Part shown: positions 45,762 through 56,653 of the stretch, one piece after another
Layout of the letters: every line of letters begins with the position of its first letter
Position numbering within the stretch: the stretch's first letter is position 1
NCBI GenBank assembly: GCA_002189035.1
Contig: NEEC01000009.1
Location: forward strand, 1-64,000
Source of the DNA: Utricularia gibba
Lineage: Eukaryota > Streptophyta > Magnoliopsida > Lamiales > Lentibulariaceae
DNA: 64,000 bases
Direction: 5' to 3'
The notes under the pieces: generated by a model
The model's database searches: none
What the model saw: only the letters and a program-made list of their open reading frames with translations
What the model was told of the DNA's origin: nothing
Made by a program: the position numbers and the translations under genes

Positions 45762-46541
45762 TATTCCTCCACACTGAAATCATGCTTGTCCTCAAGTATG
45801 AAAACAGATAGAGAATCCATAGCTCTGATAGTACCTAACTCATGATGCACGACTAAGGTAACCCATCCCTATCTAACTGCATGTATCACCTTTTATTTCC
45901 TTCCAAACTCTTCAAATCAATTTGAAGAATGCTATTCAAACAACACAATCAGGGAAAGAGACAGTTCGGGATAGCTCTCTAATTTCATAAGTTTGGGCCA
46001 CAATGACTTATTCCTCTTTCTCACTTATCTCTCTTTTTTTTTTTTTTTTTTTGAAGATGGACTCCCGCTTTGGGGAAGAGTTGTTGGGATTACGAAACGT
46101 TATTCGTGGTTCATAAGTAAAGTTCGCGTCGTTCACGATTTCGCTAGACAATTCTTACCTTTGGCATCCTTGTTTTTTTTTTTTTTTGAGGGTTCATTGG
46201 GCCATGGATATACAACAAAAACATGTGAGAGCAATCCTAAGCAAGTCTTAACCCTAATGCATGTCATAAAAGCAAGATATTTAGAGTAGGGAAAAATCTA
46301 GAAGGTTTCGTAGCAGCAAGATAAGTCTAAGCACCCTAATCATGAAGCATGCATAAGGAATATCGAAGCATAGATGTCATCTAACCTAGGAAGCATGATA
46401 TCGGGTAGACTCATAAGATAAAAACGGACGAAAAATTTGTCCAAATACGGTAATAAAAGATAGTTCAATCGATAGAAAATGGCTCCTTCCCCACACTTAA
46501 TTCTGAGGATGTCCTCATCATCAAGCATGGTGGAGGGTACC
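45762..46541 (-). other. 3' untranslated region with T tracts
   Basis: Between the second ORF's stop and the 3' LTR. It contains TTCCTCCACACTG beside the LTR (a polypurine-like stretch on the minus strand), a similar CCTTCCCCACACTTAATTC at about 46490, and T runs of 19 (46034-46052) and 15 (46173-46187). No supported gene. Confidence 0.55.
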
Positions 46542-46666
46542 TTAGTGATGACGCGGTAGAGAGGTGATCAGGGTGTCCAATTTGGACGACAGTGTGGTGA
46601 TCTGGCGCTGCAGATCCTGAAGAGCCAGCAGGACGGTGTGTTTATCTGGAGATGTAGGGGCAGTCG
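46542..46666 (-). pseudogene. C-terminal end of the second ORF, beyond the solo LTR
   Basis: Minus-strand frame TTAPTSPDKHTVLLALQDLQ, then a heptad-like stretch RQITTLSSKLDTLITSL ending RHH and TAA (46542-46544). It continues the ORF interrupted at 47833. The heptad pattern suggests a short coiled coil. Confidence 0.75.
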
Positions 46667-47832
46667 TGATAAACGAAAAATTATGCAATGTTGTTAAATA
46701 CAAATTTTCCTATCAAATAAATTTATAACCTAATACACATTAAAACATAATACAATTATCAGCATAGTGATTAAGGTCGAACACGAAGAGCAAGTGCTTG
46801 CTATGTAAAAGTTGATGCATGAAACTAGTGTCACGTTGATAAAATTGATCTTAATTAGGACTAAGGATAGAATGCAGTAAAGAAAAGTAACAAGTTTGGA
46901 TTCGGTAGTTTCTGGAATGGAATGGGTGATGCCTTGAGACTCTTAGGGGATGTATGCCTATCACTAAACAAGCTTACATAAATAAAAAATCATACAACTA
47001 ACTCACAAGATCTAGGTCTATCCGGATTCTTGTTTTTCCCCCTAATCTTTGGTCTACCTCTAATTAGGGTTGTTAGTTGGGTTTCACTACCTCCCCCTCC
47101 TAGATCTATCCTGGTTTGCTAAGAAAGTAGTGTGACTTATGATTTATTAGGTTTAAGGATGGATTAGCATATTTCTCCCCTCTTCACCCCAAGGCATCCC
47201 CCTCTAAGTGCTTAGCTACTTATGGGAATGGAAAGTAAAACATCTTCATAGCTGATACTAAGCATCATCCTGGCTACAAATGCTTAACAACGACGAGTAA
47301 TATAAAGCAGAAGTTGGAAAGACACTTTATTCATACAGGAAATCCAAATCTAGTGTTAGCTAGGAACAGTAAGCATCAAGAACTAAATTAAATCTTCAAA
47401 GAGAAGCTGTGTTCTTATGGTTCGTCGCTTCCTTTCCTCTTCTATCCTAGAAAATATCTCTAGAAACTTGCTCGTGAGTCTCCAATGGGAGATCTGCCTT
47501 CTCTCTCATCTTTCCTCCTTTTTTGTCCAAAATCTCCCCTTTTCCTCCTTGGATTTTGTGTATACCACTTTTCAGACTTTTAGACTCATCTTGTGCCACT
47601 TCACTATGCATATTCGGCTCCTTGGGATTCTTGTTGCAACCTGTACTGCATTGCTCGAGTAAAACTATTAAAAGGTTGAGACTAAATCGTAGATTTAGTC
47701 CCAACTAAGACTAAAATAACACAATTGCGGTATTTATGCGCAAAAATATAAAACTAGGTAGTAAAACTAAATTTTTGTAGCACAATATGAATCCTTTCCA
47801 TGCACTCAATCATTTAAAAATATGTGTTATTA
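46667..47832 (-). repeat. Solo LTR (1166 bp) inside an ORF, TSD AGTCG
   Basis: AGTCG at 46662-46666 and 47833-47837 flanks a unit starting TGATAAACG and ending GTTATTA (expected TTATCA, one base changed). Removing one AGTCG and the unit joins the two halves of the host ORF. Orientation is guessed as minus from GTCGAACAC, also present in the right LTR of the host element in the same sense. ORFs inside (47417-47704) have no recognisable domain. Confidence 0.88.
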
Positions 47833-49443
47833 AGTCGCCACGGGAACTTCAGAGGAGTCACCGTATGGATCTACAATGGTGTGCGGCATCACGGTGGTCT
47901 TACTCTTCGTCCCGGCTTGGACAAAATCGGCACGGCCTCCAGCTTCCTGGAGGTAACTACACTGAAAAAGGTCAACTAAATCAAGGTACCGGAAATGGGC
48001 GTCTACCTTGGGTGTGCTGGCAGTGAGGTCCACGTTAAGGTGCATCGCGAGCTTGGTGATGAGTGATGCGAATGGAAGCACTCGTTTGCTGTGCGATGCC
48101 ACACGATTCATGTGCGTGGCAATCCACCAGCCAAGGTTGATCGGGATCTTTTTTATCATGGCCCAGAGGAAGAACACTACCACCTTGGAGACCACACTGG
48201 TGCCTTGGCGAGTGGCAGAATAGCATCCTCGAAGATACCTGTTCAAAACTAACAGTGCAGGGACCCTCAAGTGATGAGGCTTGAGTTTGGAACTAGGAAA
48301 GGGTGGTTCACACACAGACATGTAACCATAAGCACTATGAACATCAAATGATGGGGGATAATCACAGCAAGCTTGCAAATATCGAGCACAAGTAAGTTCA
48401 TCCTCAGAAACAAAACCAAGAGCAACATTAAAAACATTAACAGAAAGCTCAAAGTCATTTCCACCCAAATGAAAGGAAATGAGGGGTTCAGCAATAGGGT
48501 TCCCTTCCACATCATCAAAAGCAAAGGTAGCATAAAATTCAAAGACCAATTTCGGAAAAACAGGAAGATCAATCTCTAAAAAATGACACCATTCAGGTGA
48601 AAACTCAAACATGCGATTAACATCATGCGTCAAATTCAAATGAGCTAACGTTGGAGCATGCATACGGAAAGCAAACAAGATGCGGCGACTTGTTAAAGCG
48701 GTAAAAAGGGCTTGGGATTTTTTATTGGGAAACCTGACAGTGTCCCGGAGTTGGGTCCAGGCAGGAGACTCCAACAAACGGTCCCCCCAGAACTTTTGTC
48801 GCCCTCGTTGTCCTTTTCCATGCTGCCTGCTTGTTTGGCCAACGTTGATGGCCTGCTCCCCGTCTTGGAACGTTAGTGGTGGTCCTTCGTTAGCGGCTCC
48901 CTGCATTTCTGCAATCCACAAATCTACTTCAGATTCAATATTATCATCCTCACCTTCCCCTTCCTCATGGGGTGAGCGTCTGTTTGCAGTAGTTGATGGG
49001 CTGGACGCCTCGTCCACTTTAGGTTCTTCTTCTTCTTTCTCCAAGCCGTCCAGTCGGAAATCTTCGTCGGAGCTATCGTTATGAGTCTGGGTTGCAACTA
49101 GGTCTTGCTCCGGTGTCTCCACAGCAACAGGTTCTAGTGTGGCTTCTCTCTCTGGGGTTGCAGCGGGCATTTCCTGGTCTGCTGAAGAATCCTCATCTTT
49201 CCATGGAAGGTAGAAAACAGGAGGGAGTTCGGCTAAAGGTACTGGTGAAAACAGTGGAGAAATCTCCTAGGATGAAGCTTCCAGTGGAAGCACAGACTGG
49301 CGTTTGTGAGGTCTGGGTGAGGGTGAAGCAGAACGCTGTCAGTTCCTCCGTGATGGACCTTCAGTGACGGCCTGGCGTTGCCTAGCTGTGTGGGGTTTCC
49401 TAATAGGGGTTCGAAGAGATGAAGTAGAGCATGTTCGCTTCAT
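47833..49443 (-). pseudogene. Large non-pol ORF of a gypsy element (plant transposon protein-like)
   Basis: A 446-codon open frame (49170-47830), extended upstream to a probable ATG at about 49443 (MKRTCSTSSLRTPIRKPHTA), with a TGA near 49338. Order: an acidic, low-complexity N-terminal half (PEREATLEPVAVETPEQ; EEEEPKVDEASSPS), then the globular part: FRMHAPTLAHLNLTHDV, FPKLVFEFYATFAFDDVEGN, FNVALGFVSEDELTCARYLQ, LKPHHLRVPALLVLNRYLRG, VVFFLWAMIKKIPINLGWWI, LPFASLITKLAMHLNVDL. This arrangement resembles the 'putative plant transposon protein' domain associated with Athila/Tat-like gypsy elements; its function is not known to me. The frame is cut at VPVAT by the solo LTR. A secure family name needs a profile search. 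Confidence 0.72.
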
Positions 49444-49692
49444 GGCTGTGGGTTACGATGGGTCACAAGGTGAGGAAGAAGGTAAACTGGAAATTGGCAG
49501 AAGTGGGGAATGTCTTACGGAAAAGTGGGGAAAGTGATAGAAGTAGTGGTGTGAATGGGGAAATAGGTAGTTATGGTGAGAGAAGAGTCTCAAGGAGGAT
49601 AATCATGAGAGGAAAGGAAAGCAAAATTAGGCTTGGCCTGAGGAATTTCACTTGTCTCCTTCTCTTGAACAGCTTCAAGTGGCTTAGGAACA

Positions 49693-51140
49693 TCATTTTG
49701 GTGAGTCATCTAGATCGTCACCAATGATTTCTTCATCAACATCTGAATCACTGTCTATGACCTCCAGCTCTTTTTCTTCGGACCTATCTACCTTGTTTGT
49801 GAACCATGGGTAAGGGTCTGGTAGGTTAGTTCCAATTCTCAACGAGATGGCATTTATGTGCTCTGGATTCTGCACTGGTTGTGATGGCAATCCTCCCTTT
49901 GTTTCCAAACGGTTCATTGCTTGTGCAAGCTGAGTAATCTGGCCCTTCATGTCCTTCTGTTCAGCATGCATTTTCGAGGTGCGTTCCGCAAGAGATTTGA
50001 CCACGGCCTCTAAACTGTGATTTGGTTGGTATGGAACCATGTGTTGTTCTGGAGGTCCGGTTATCTACAATGGTTGAGGTGGTCCAATGATAGTCTTCTG
50101 AGGAATACCAGGTGGGTTTCCTAATGATGGTGCTTGACCAGGGGGTGTTGGTTGTCTCCAGCGAAAACCTGGATGGTATCTTCGAGGCATTTGATAATTT
50201 CCATAGTTGTACGTCCCCACCTTGGTTCTGATAAAAGTCATTGACTTATTCCAATGGCATTTCAGGAACTCTCGATCCAGAGTCAAAGTGAGATGGCGTA
50301 GAAGGTGAGATTCTTTGATATCCTTCCCTTTGTTGAAGGAAGGCTTGAAGACCAAACTTCAACGTGTCGCTCATTGTTGCAAGTTGAGCCAATACTTCTA
50401 AGTTGTCCACTCCATAGACCGCTTTTGCCGTTCCAACGTTTCCACCAGATGGTTTATAGGAGTTGTCATAACGATTGGCTGTGGAATAGGAATTAGCAGC
50501 CATTTGTTCAATGAGTATGCGGGCATCAGCACTGTGACAGTTCGCTAATAATGATCCACATTACAAGCGGCATCCATCTGTCCTCGAATCATAGGAGTCA
50601 ATCCTTCATAGAAGTGCTGCAAGATCTGGTCTTCAGTGAGTTCATGCTGAGGGTAGGAGTTGCAGATTCAGTTGAAACGATCATAATACTCCTGCAAGTT
50701 TTCTACTTCGCTCTGCATCATGGTTGTTAAGGCTCTCCTTCCGCCTGAAGCTCTTCCAAGTGGTGCATGGCGATCCAACGACTTTTGAACCATCTGATCC
50801 CATGTGGCGATAGATGAAGGGGGAAGTCCATAGCGCCACTCTAAAGCTCGTTAAGTGAGACTGAAAGGAAACACTCTAAGTTTGACTTGATTCTCCGTGG
50901 CTCCCTTGGGGCGCATGGATGCACAAGCCGTGTACAACTCACGTAGATCATGGTTAGGGTCGTCATTTTCCCTTCCAGCAAACTTTGGAAGCGTCTGAAA
51001 TAAGTAAGGACGTAGCTCCTAGTCTTCTTCTCCATCAAAGATGATGCATAAGGGGCGGTCTGAGTGATTTGCAATGATTGCTTCCTTGATGGTCCGTAGC
51101 GCTGGTCCACGGTTAGCGGGAAGTAACTGGGAAGTTTCCA
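49693..51140 (-). pseudogene. gag: Athila/Tat-like gag
   Basis: On the minus strand from about 51140: a capsid region LPKFAGRENDDPNHDLRELY, MRPKGATENQVKLRVFPFSL followed by a stop, ALEWRYGLPPSSIATWDQMV, then EYYDRFN with a stop before ICNSYPQHELTEDQILQHFY and EGLTPMIRGQMDAACN. C-terminal parts are open: NLEVLAQLATMSDTLKFG (50503-50246), the Pro/Gly-rich NYQMPRRYHPGFRWRQPTPP and SLAERTSKMHAEQKDMKGQI to NPEHINAISLRIGTNLPDP (50040-49693). Stops occur at several points, so no full product. No zinc knuckle was seen. Confidence 0.86.
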
Positions 51141-51454
51141 TGAGATTGTTCTCCCTGGGTCTTAGGCTCTACTGGTACTCCAACGGGTACATGTGTTGCC
51201 ATGATATCTCTTTTTAGAAAGAAAGGTTCGTTCCACCTCTTGGTCCAAAGGATATACAACTTCTCGATAAGATCTCACGCTTGGACAAGCCCTTAGTGGA
51301 CCTGGCTGCATAAAAAGATAAAAACAGAGCAGAAACGGAAACAAGAAAAGAAACAACAAGGAAAAGAAAGAAAAAAAGAAAAAGAAAAGAAGGCAAAAGG
51401 GAAAAATAAAATGACACTCACACACACAACACCAAACACAAAAAAAAATTCAAC

Positions 51455-51472
51455 TCCCCGTCAACAGCGCCA
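51455..51472 (-). other. Primer binding site, TGGCGC type
   Basis: Minus strand reads TGGCGCTGTTGACGGGGA, three mismatches from the TGGCGCCGTTGCCGGGGA sequence typical of Athila/Tat elements. It lies 6 bases from the LTR start. Confidence 0.82.
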
Positions 51473-51478
51473 AAAATA

Positions 51479-52573
51479 TGATGCTTGTCGATTTCACAAC
51501 AAATTTTAATATTTTTAAAACTCGTAAAACACAAAAGCGTAGTACGGCTGTCGAACACAGGGAATTGTAAACGGTTTTGAAGGTAAGAGGTGTGAAAAAC
51601 GTTGGTGATTAAGTTTGAATAAGGAAATAAGAGGGTTTTGAACAGACAACTGAAATAAACGTAAGCGATGAACCTTAAATAAAGTAAATGTTCCTGGGTT
51701 TGGAATCATGTCTAGCTATGTTTGTTGCATCTTCACTCTTCTCTGGTCCTATCGAGTACTCGGTTATAGGAGTAAAGAATTGCCTACCCTCCCTTACACT
51801 CTCTCGCAAGAACACACGGGAATAGCCCGAACGTGATAATAAGAGGTCCTTCCAGCATACCCTCACGGCCGAATTGATCTTGAGGTACGGACACAGACAA
51901 AACGTTGTCTTCCTCCTTCCAACAGGGCTCGAGTTGGTGCATTCCACTTTACTCCTCTCCAAAATCCGCGGGTAGTGATCAGCTAACCATGAACCTAGAA
52001 TAAAGGGACAGTTACAGAAAGACTGCAACATAGTTCCGTGAAAACATACGAAACCCGTTCGAATTCAAAGAAAATGTGAAGATAAGCTAATGAAACGTAG
52101 AGGAAAAATCATCTAGAGATAGAAAAACAAAAGTGAAAACTAAACTAACTACTACTTTTCATATGAACCGAACTCCCACTTCAATGAGGGTCTGAGATTT
52201 CGTGTCCTTGTGATTTTGCTGAATTTGGGATGACTTGCAAGCAATGTCTGACACTGCATGCTAATGATGTTGCCTGTCAGAGACTCCTATGTTAAGCGTT
52301 TGCAGTCTTCCGGAAATAAAGGGAATGTTAGCTGGGGAAGATCAAATTTGTCGCCATCTGATGTCCTCTTTCTCTCACCTCCTGCCACATGTGCATTTCT
52401 AGAAAAACTCAATTAAAACTAGTAAAAATAATAGATAAAATACAAGATTTAGGATAATTACTCTAAACTAGATAAAAACCCAAATCATAAATTATAGACT
52501 CCTAATTAGACACTTCTAATCATATTTAAACATAAAAACAACCTAAGAAATAATACGAAAATGACACTTAACA
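51479..52573 (-). repeat. 5' LTR of the Athila/Tat-like element (1095 bp)
   Basis: TGATGCTTGTCG beside the primer site to GACACTTAACA. The end is fixed by the match with 45590-45761. Contains GTCGAACACAGGGAATTG, a phrase common in LTRs of this group. Small ORFs inside are not convincing. Confidence 0.8.
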
Positions 52574-53406
52574 TCGATCATGAGTGATGCCTAGTAACAT
52601 ATCATGATCTCCAATATGTCAAAATAATAGGTGAACTGATTGAGTCTTTTCATGACCATCCATCATGCAATGAACAACTTTCATCATACTTATATTTCAT
52701 TCAATACCATAAAATGGGTGTATGTCTTTTCTGATGTATCGTACTTATAATTGCATTTAAACACTAAATGACCTCAAAGACTTTGAGTGTCATTATGCTG
52801 GGCCCAAGACTAACTGATAGGGTTTGATACAATTACTTGAGATAATATCTCATAGCTAACATAAGTGATGAATTTTTAATTGATCAATTAACTATCTTCA
52901 ATCTCAATGAGTCCCATTAGTAATGAACGAAAATGCGAGCTTCAGATCAAGATAACTTTGTTGATCTCAAATCTTAACTTACTTGCACGGCTGTCATATT
53001 TGAGATCTTGCTACTAACACTTAGTTAGGTTCTCATAGTAGTATCTCAAAGATGAGTCATCCAATGAATCAATTCTCTAATCGACACCCACGCATTGTTT
53101 CTAGTAATCTCATTACATCAATTGTGAGAACCATTGCCTAAACAATTTAAGGAACTCAATGTGTGCCAGCCTATCCGTATTTGTGATATCCTCATTTCAC
53201 AAACACTCTAGCCAGGGAGTTTTTAACTTGAACATAAATGCTTGAAAATCTCACATTATAATCTCATCATAATTTCTACAGCACATAGATCAAGTAGAAG
53301 ATTTTATAAATGATATAATTTTGATCATAATTCAAAGTAAATATCAAAAGATAAGATTTACCCATAAGTTGATTGTCTTAGAACACATACACCAACAATC
53401 AAAGCA
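52574..53406. other. Unassigned repeat-like sequence
   Basis: No long ORF, no terminal repeats, no primer site. Style (AT-rich, TCATGACC, CTCATAGTAG, CACATACACCAACA) suggests an LTR remnant but nothing proves it. Confidence 0.35.
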
Positions 53407-53487
53407 TAGGGCTGATGCTCCTAAAAGCCCTACAATGATTCGTGCACATAATAATCCATAGGGCTTTCTCTAATAAAAAGCCCTATG
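53407..53487 (-). other. Two hairpins with the same stem core
   Basis: TAGGGCT (53407-53413) pairs with AGCCCTA (53426-53432); CATAGGGCTTT (53457-53467) pairs perfectly with AAAGCCCTATG (53477-53487), loop of 9. The shared core also allows pairing between the two hairpins. On the minus strand they lie shortly after the primer site at 53528-53517, i.e. in a possible leader. Confidence 0.6.
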
Positions 53488-53516
53488 AGTGATCAACCAA
53501 AGGACCTAATAAACTT

Positions 53517-53528
53517 GCTTTGATACCA
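53517..53528 (-). other. Primer-site-like sequence beside repeat R
   Basis: Minus strand TGGTATCAAAGC, two bases off the initiator-Met complement, three bases from TGTCAAGACCC. It supports reading repeat R as an LTR. Confidence 0.55.
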
Positions 53529-53531
53529 CAA

Positions 53532-54910
53532 TGTCAAGACCCATGCCTAGAACCCAAGAGGCATGAGACATGACTATCAAGTCCCATCTAATATTAGGAC
53601 TTTAGGCAACTTAACTCTTATATAATATAGGGAAATAGCAGAAAGTTGTTACATATACATTTACTCATAATTGCACTAACATGGATAGGAAATATGTCCA
53701 ACCTACATAGCACGCATCTCATAATATAGCTAAAGTTCCTATAGCTATTCAAAGACTTCTCGTAATTGGACAGTCATACTCCTATTTTGATTGATCACCA
53801 GACCTTCAACTATTCCCTACCACATCTAGAACAAGTTTAAAATATAAAGTGATCATGCTACTATAATTTGGTAAAACATGAACATGTATGAGGAAAATAA
53901 AGAGTGTTTGAGCATCATATCTCAAGAACAAGCACATAACCATATTGTTATTCCCATAAACTATCTTTGCCCAAATCCCTTGATCCTTCGACTTAGGCAT
54001 CACCTCCAAATGTTAGGAGTTGGGTCGTGTATTGTCCAAGTTTAGGAGTAGTAATCAAAAGAGCCACCAACTAACCATCACATACAAACCTAGACCATAT
54101 CATGCATAAACATGTTCCCAAGTCTTTCTTATTTGACTTATCCCATAAGAATGCCTCAAACATATCTGACATAATTAGCCTTGAATTCCATGGTTAAAAC
54201 CATGTTGTTAGGAGTGTGGGTCTACACCTCTCATCATTTTCTAAGGTATGATCACATAGCACATAAACCAGGCCATTGGAATAATTCTAACACTTCAAAA
54301 TGGTAAAACAAATTTTGAAAACATCAACAAGCAAAAGGTTCTAAATTGTCAAGGCTACTTCAAAAGGAGTTCTAAGGACTCTAAACGAATATTCAAACAC
54401 TAAAAACCAAAAGGACATGCCCTATGGAATTTTAATAAAATGAAGAACCAAGAAGGAAGATTGATTTATAATACAGGGAAGAAAACCCTTCAAAACAAAA
54501 GAAAAAAACACAGAAGCATGTAGTCACATATGTTCTAGATAAGCATGAAAAACATGCTTCTTAAATCAAATAATAGCACTCATCCCACTTACTTTAATCC
54601 CTGCAAAACACCCCTTTCTCATAGCTAAACCCGAAAAAATCTCTTTCTTTTGAGTTGTGTCCTCTAATTTCTTCCCTCTAAAACTCTGGTTTTTAAGGTT
54701 TTCCTCAAAACACACTCAACACCAGTTAAGGTTTCCATGTGGCTTTGCCTTTAGATAACATTTGCATCACTTCTATTAGTTGTTGAAAATAGTCTCCATA
54801 CTGATGTGGATACTTCCCCTTGATTCTATCCATAACTATGACAATTCGAGAGATATTATGCTTAAGGATAGCAATAGAGATTGCAGGCCGCTATAGCTCA
54901 ATGGAGAAAT
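53532..54910 (-). repeat. Repeat R, inverted copy (probable LTR)
   Basis: Inverse of 28140-29537 across nearly its whole length: AGGCATGAGACATGA, CTTGATCCTTCGACTTAGGCA, GAATTCCATGGTTAAAACCATG, TTAGATAACATTTGCATC. The left end TGTCAAGACCC is sharp; the right limit (about 54910) is where I lose the match. Confidence 0.65.
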
Positions 54911-55845
54911 TGATTTCACTAAGGAGCGAAAAAAAAGAGTGATTACAGGTTGTGCATAGAATGTAGAATGGATTTCTTCTCAAATGCTCTCCTATTATAA
55001 GAGAGGCTCAACTGACCGATTTCTGAGATTGTCAACTAGTTTCTGCACCTAGCAGGGTATGCCGATCTCACATAAATCCTCTTGACAGATAACCACCATC
55101 TACTCTGATCTCTTGCAGTTTGACAGCTTTGTAGTGTCTGTAAAAACATATGGGGTTTGACATTATCCTTTTCTTGTCCCTGCAGGCATGCATGTGTTTT
55201 TTTTGAGTATCAAAGTTCGATTTATGGCCGCTAGTCGATATCATCTAGGTCTATCAGCTCGATGTGGGGCTACGTCCTGTCGTTCATGGAACTACACTCA
55301 ACTATACACTCCTTGCCTTGCTCTTTCATTTGAAAATGAAGAAAGGAGGCTTTGCCCCAGCTATTGCTATCCTTGAAAAAGAAAAAGAGCTCTTGAAGGA
55401 AAGGCTCATTGAGAGCCAATTGGTTCCTCTCCCTTTAGGTCAAGTTCTTCAAACATTTGTTGATGGTATGAGGTATTCGAACCTAATGGTCGATGCATAT
55501 AAAAGACCAATAGCCTGATGTCAACTTCTAGTTCCTTTATAAAGAGACATCTTAAAGATCATATTTGAAAAAAGATTCTGATCATTCCATCATTCTCGTT
55601 AAGAGCATAACCAAAATAGCATAAATTGAGCAGTAGGCCCAACGCGACTAACAGATAATCCAACACTTTACTCTCTTTATATAAGACCAGGAGTCACTTT
55701 CATATGCCCTCTTGACAACATACATTCAGAAGACTACAACCAATATAGGTCCATCCAAAATGCGTTGCTCCCATCTCGTTTCTATACTCTTTAGGTAAAC
55801 TTCACTTGATAGGTTTTGAGATGAAGGGTCACTGAACTAGTGTTT
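54911..55845. other. Unassigned sequence with small plus-strand ORFs
   Basis: ORF 55264-55518 (84 codons; KKGGFAPAIAILEKEKELLK, LPLGQVLQTFVDGMRYSN) has a charged helix-like stretch but no domain I recognise. TCTTGTCCCTGCAGGC near 55180 looks like an intron acceptor. It might be a captured gene fragment; evidence is thin. No terminal repeats seen. Confidence 0.3.
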
Positions 55846-56345
55846 TGATGAGATCATGGATACTACAAATTATCCCAATGAAGATAAAGGACACAAGATC
55901 AATAATACTCTATTAAATTCAGTTGGCCCAATTACTAGATCAAGAGCAAGAAGGAATCAAGAATTGCTTAAGAGCTTATGGGCCAATCAACCAAGCTATG
56001 AGATGTTTGGCATGGAATTAAACATTCTCAAAGTGGATCAATTTGATTAGAGAAGGCCCATTATTATCACAACTTTTATTCTAATAAGGCCTAATCCTTC
56101 AGCTATATAAGAAGGCCTTACTCTTATTTTTGACAACTTTGATTGTAATCAATTTTGAGAGCTATTCTCCTTTCTTGAGTTCTTGTAGAACTTCAGACTT
56201 ATCAAGTCTTGTGAGTGTGGTACCATTTCATAGTAAGGTTTTCAAGGATCATTCAATCCTTGAAGTCCAACTTCTTTTTCTTGGGGGATTGCTTCTTTTC
56301 AACCAAGATCTAGTTTGCCAATCACTTGTTGATTGGAGGGTCGTA
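55846..56345 (+). repeat. Gypsy family 2 LTR, copy 3
   Basis: TGATGAGATCATGG start. ORF 55856-56050 encodes the tail: NEDKGHKINNTLLNSVGPIT, then RSRARRNQELLKSLWANQPS, ending KVDQFD, better preserved than at 33664. TATA stretch CTATATAAGAAGG is near 56103. The right limit is about 56345, uncertain. The left flank does not contain integrase, so it may be a solo LTR; no TSD could be confirmed. Confidence 0.75.
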
Positions 56346-56589
56346 TTAGGTTTGATTCAAATCGGAAATGTACAATCTTTTCTGGGTAATGGGTAAGTTT
56401 CTCAACTCATTTATTCCTTACTCACTATACAACTAGTCAAAACAAAGGAGCTTTTTCGCCACTTCATAGCAAGTAGGCCTACCTTGAATAAGCAAAAGAA
56501 TGGTAAGCACTCCTAACCCCCGAAGACATTCAAAAGAAGAAGGGAAAGGCACAACATGCAAACCACCCTAGAACTTAATTCTTAGAATG
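56346..56589. other. Unassigned short sequence
   Basis: Between a family 2 LTR and a Copia LTR piece. Nothing recognisable. Confidence 0.3.
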
Positions 56590-56653
56590 TGTTGTTGCAA
56601 GAAAAATAGAGTCTTGGGAAGTAACAAAAAGGTAATGCTTATGAGATCACCTT
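56590..56653 (-). repeat. Copia LTR fragment
   Basis: TGTTGTTGCAAG to GAGATCACCTT, the first 64 bp of the LTR as at 27481, then gypsy LTR sequence takes over. Confidence 0.85.

Larger units (their letters stand above)
45538..52573 (-). mobile_element. Athila/Tat-like gypsy element lacking visible pol
   Basis: Read on the minus strand: 5' LTR 52573-51479, primer site 51472-51455, gag 51140-49693, then a large second ORF 49443-46542 (split by a solo LTR), a 3' untranslated stretch, and a shortened 3' LTR 45761-45538. The last ~170 bp of both LTRs match and both end ACACTTAACA on the plus strand. No RT, RNase H or integrase motif lies between gag and the second ORF, only about 250 bp. So this is a non-autonomous derivative or one that lost pol. 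Confidence 0.78.

Noticed and set aside
48008-49367. Plus-strand ORFs of 71-134 codons
   Set aside because: They are antisense shadows of the large minus-strand transposon ORF.
51162-51425. Phe/Leu-rich minus-strand ORFs near 51.2-51.4 kb
   Set aside because: The region is a purine-rich leader of the Athila/Tat-like element on the plus strand; hydrophobicity follows from base composition.
53041-53400. Host coding exon
   Set aside because: No ORF over 60 codons and no splice-supported frame could be followed.
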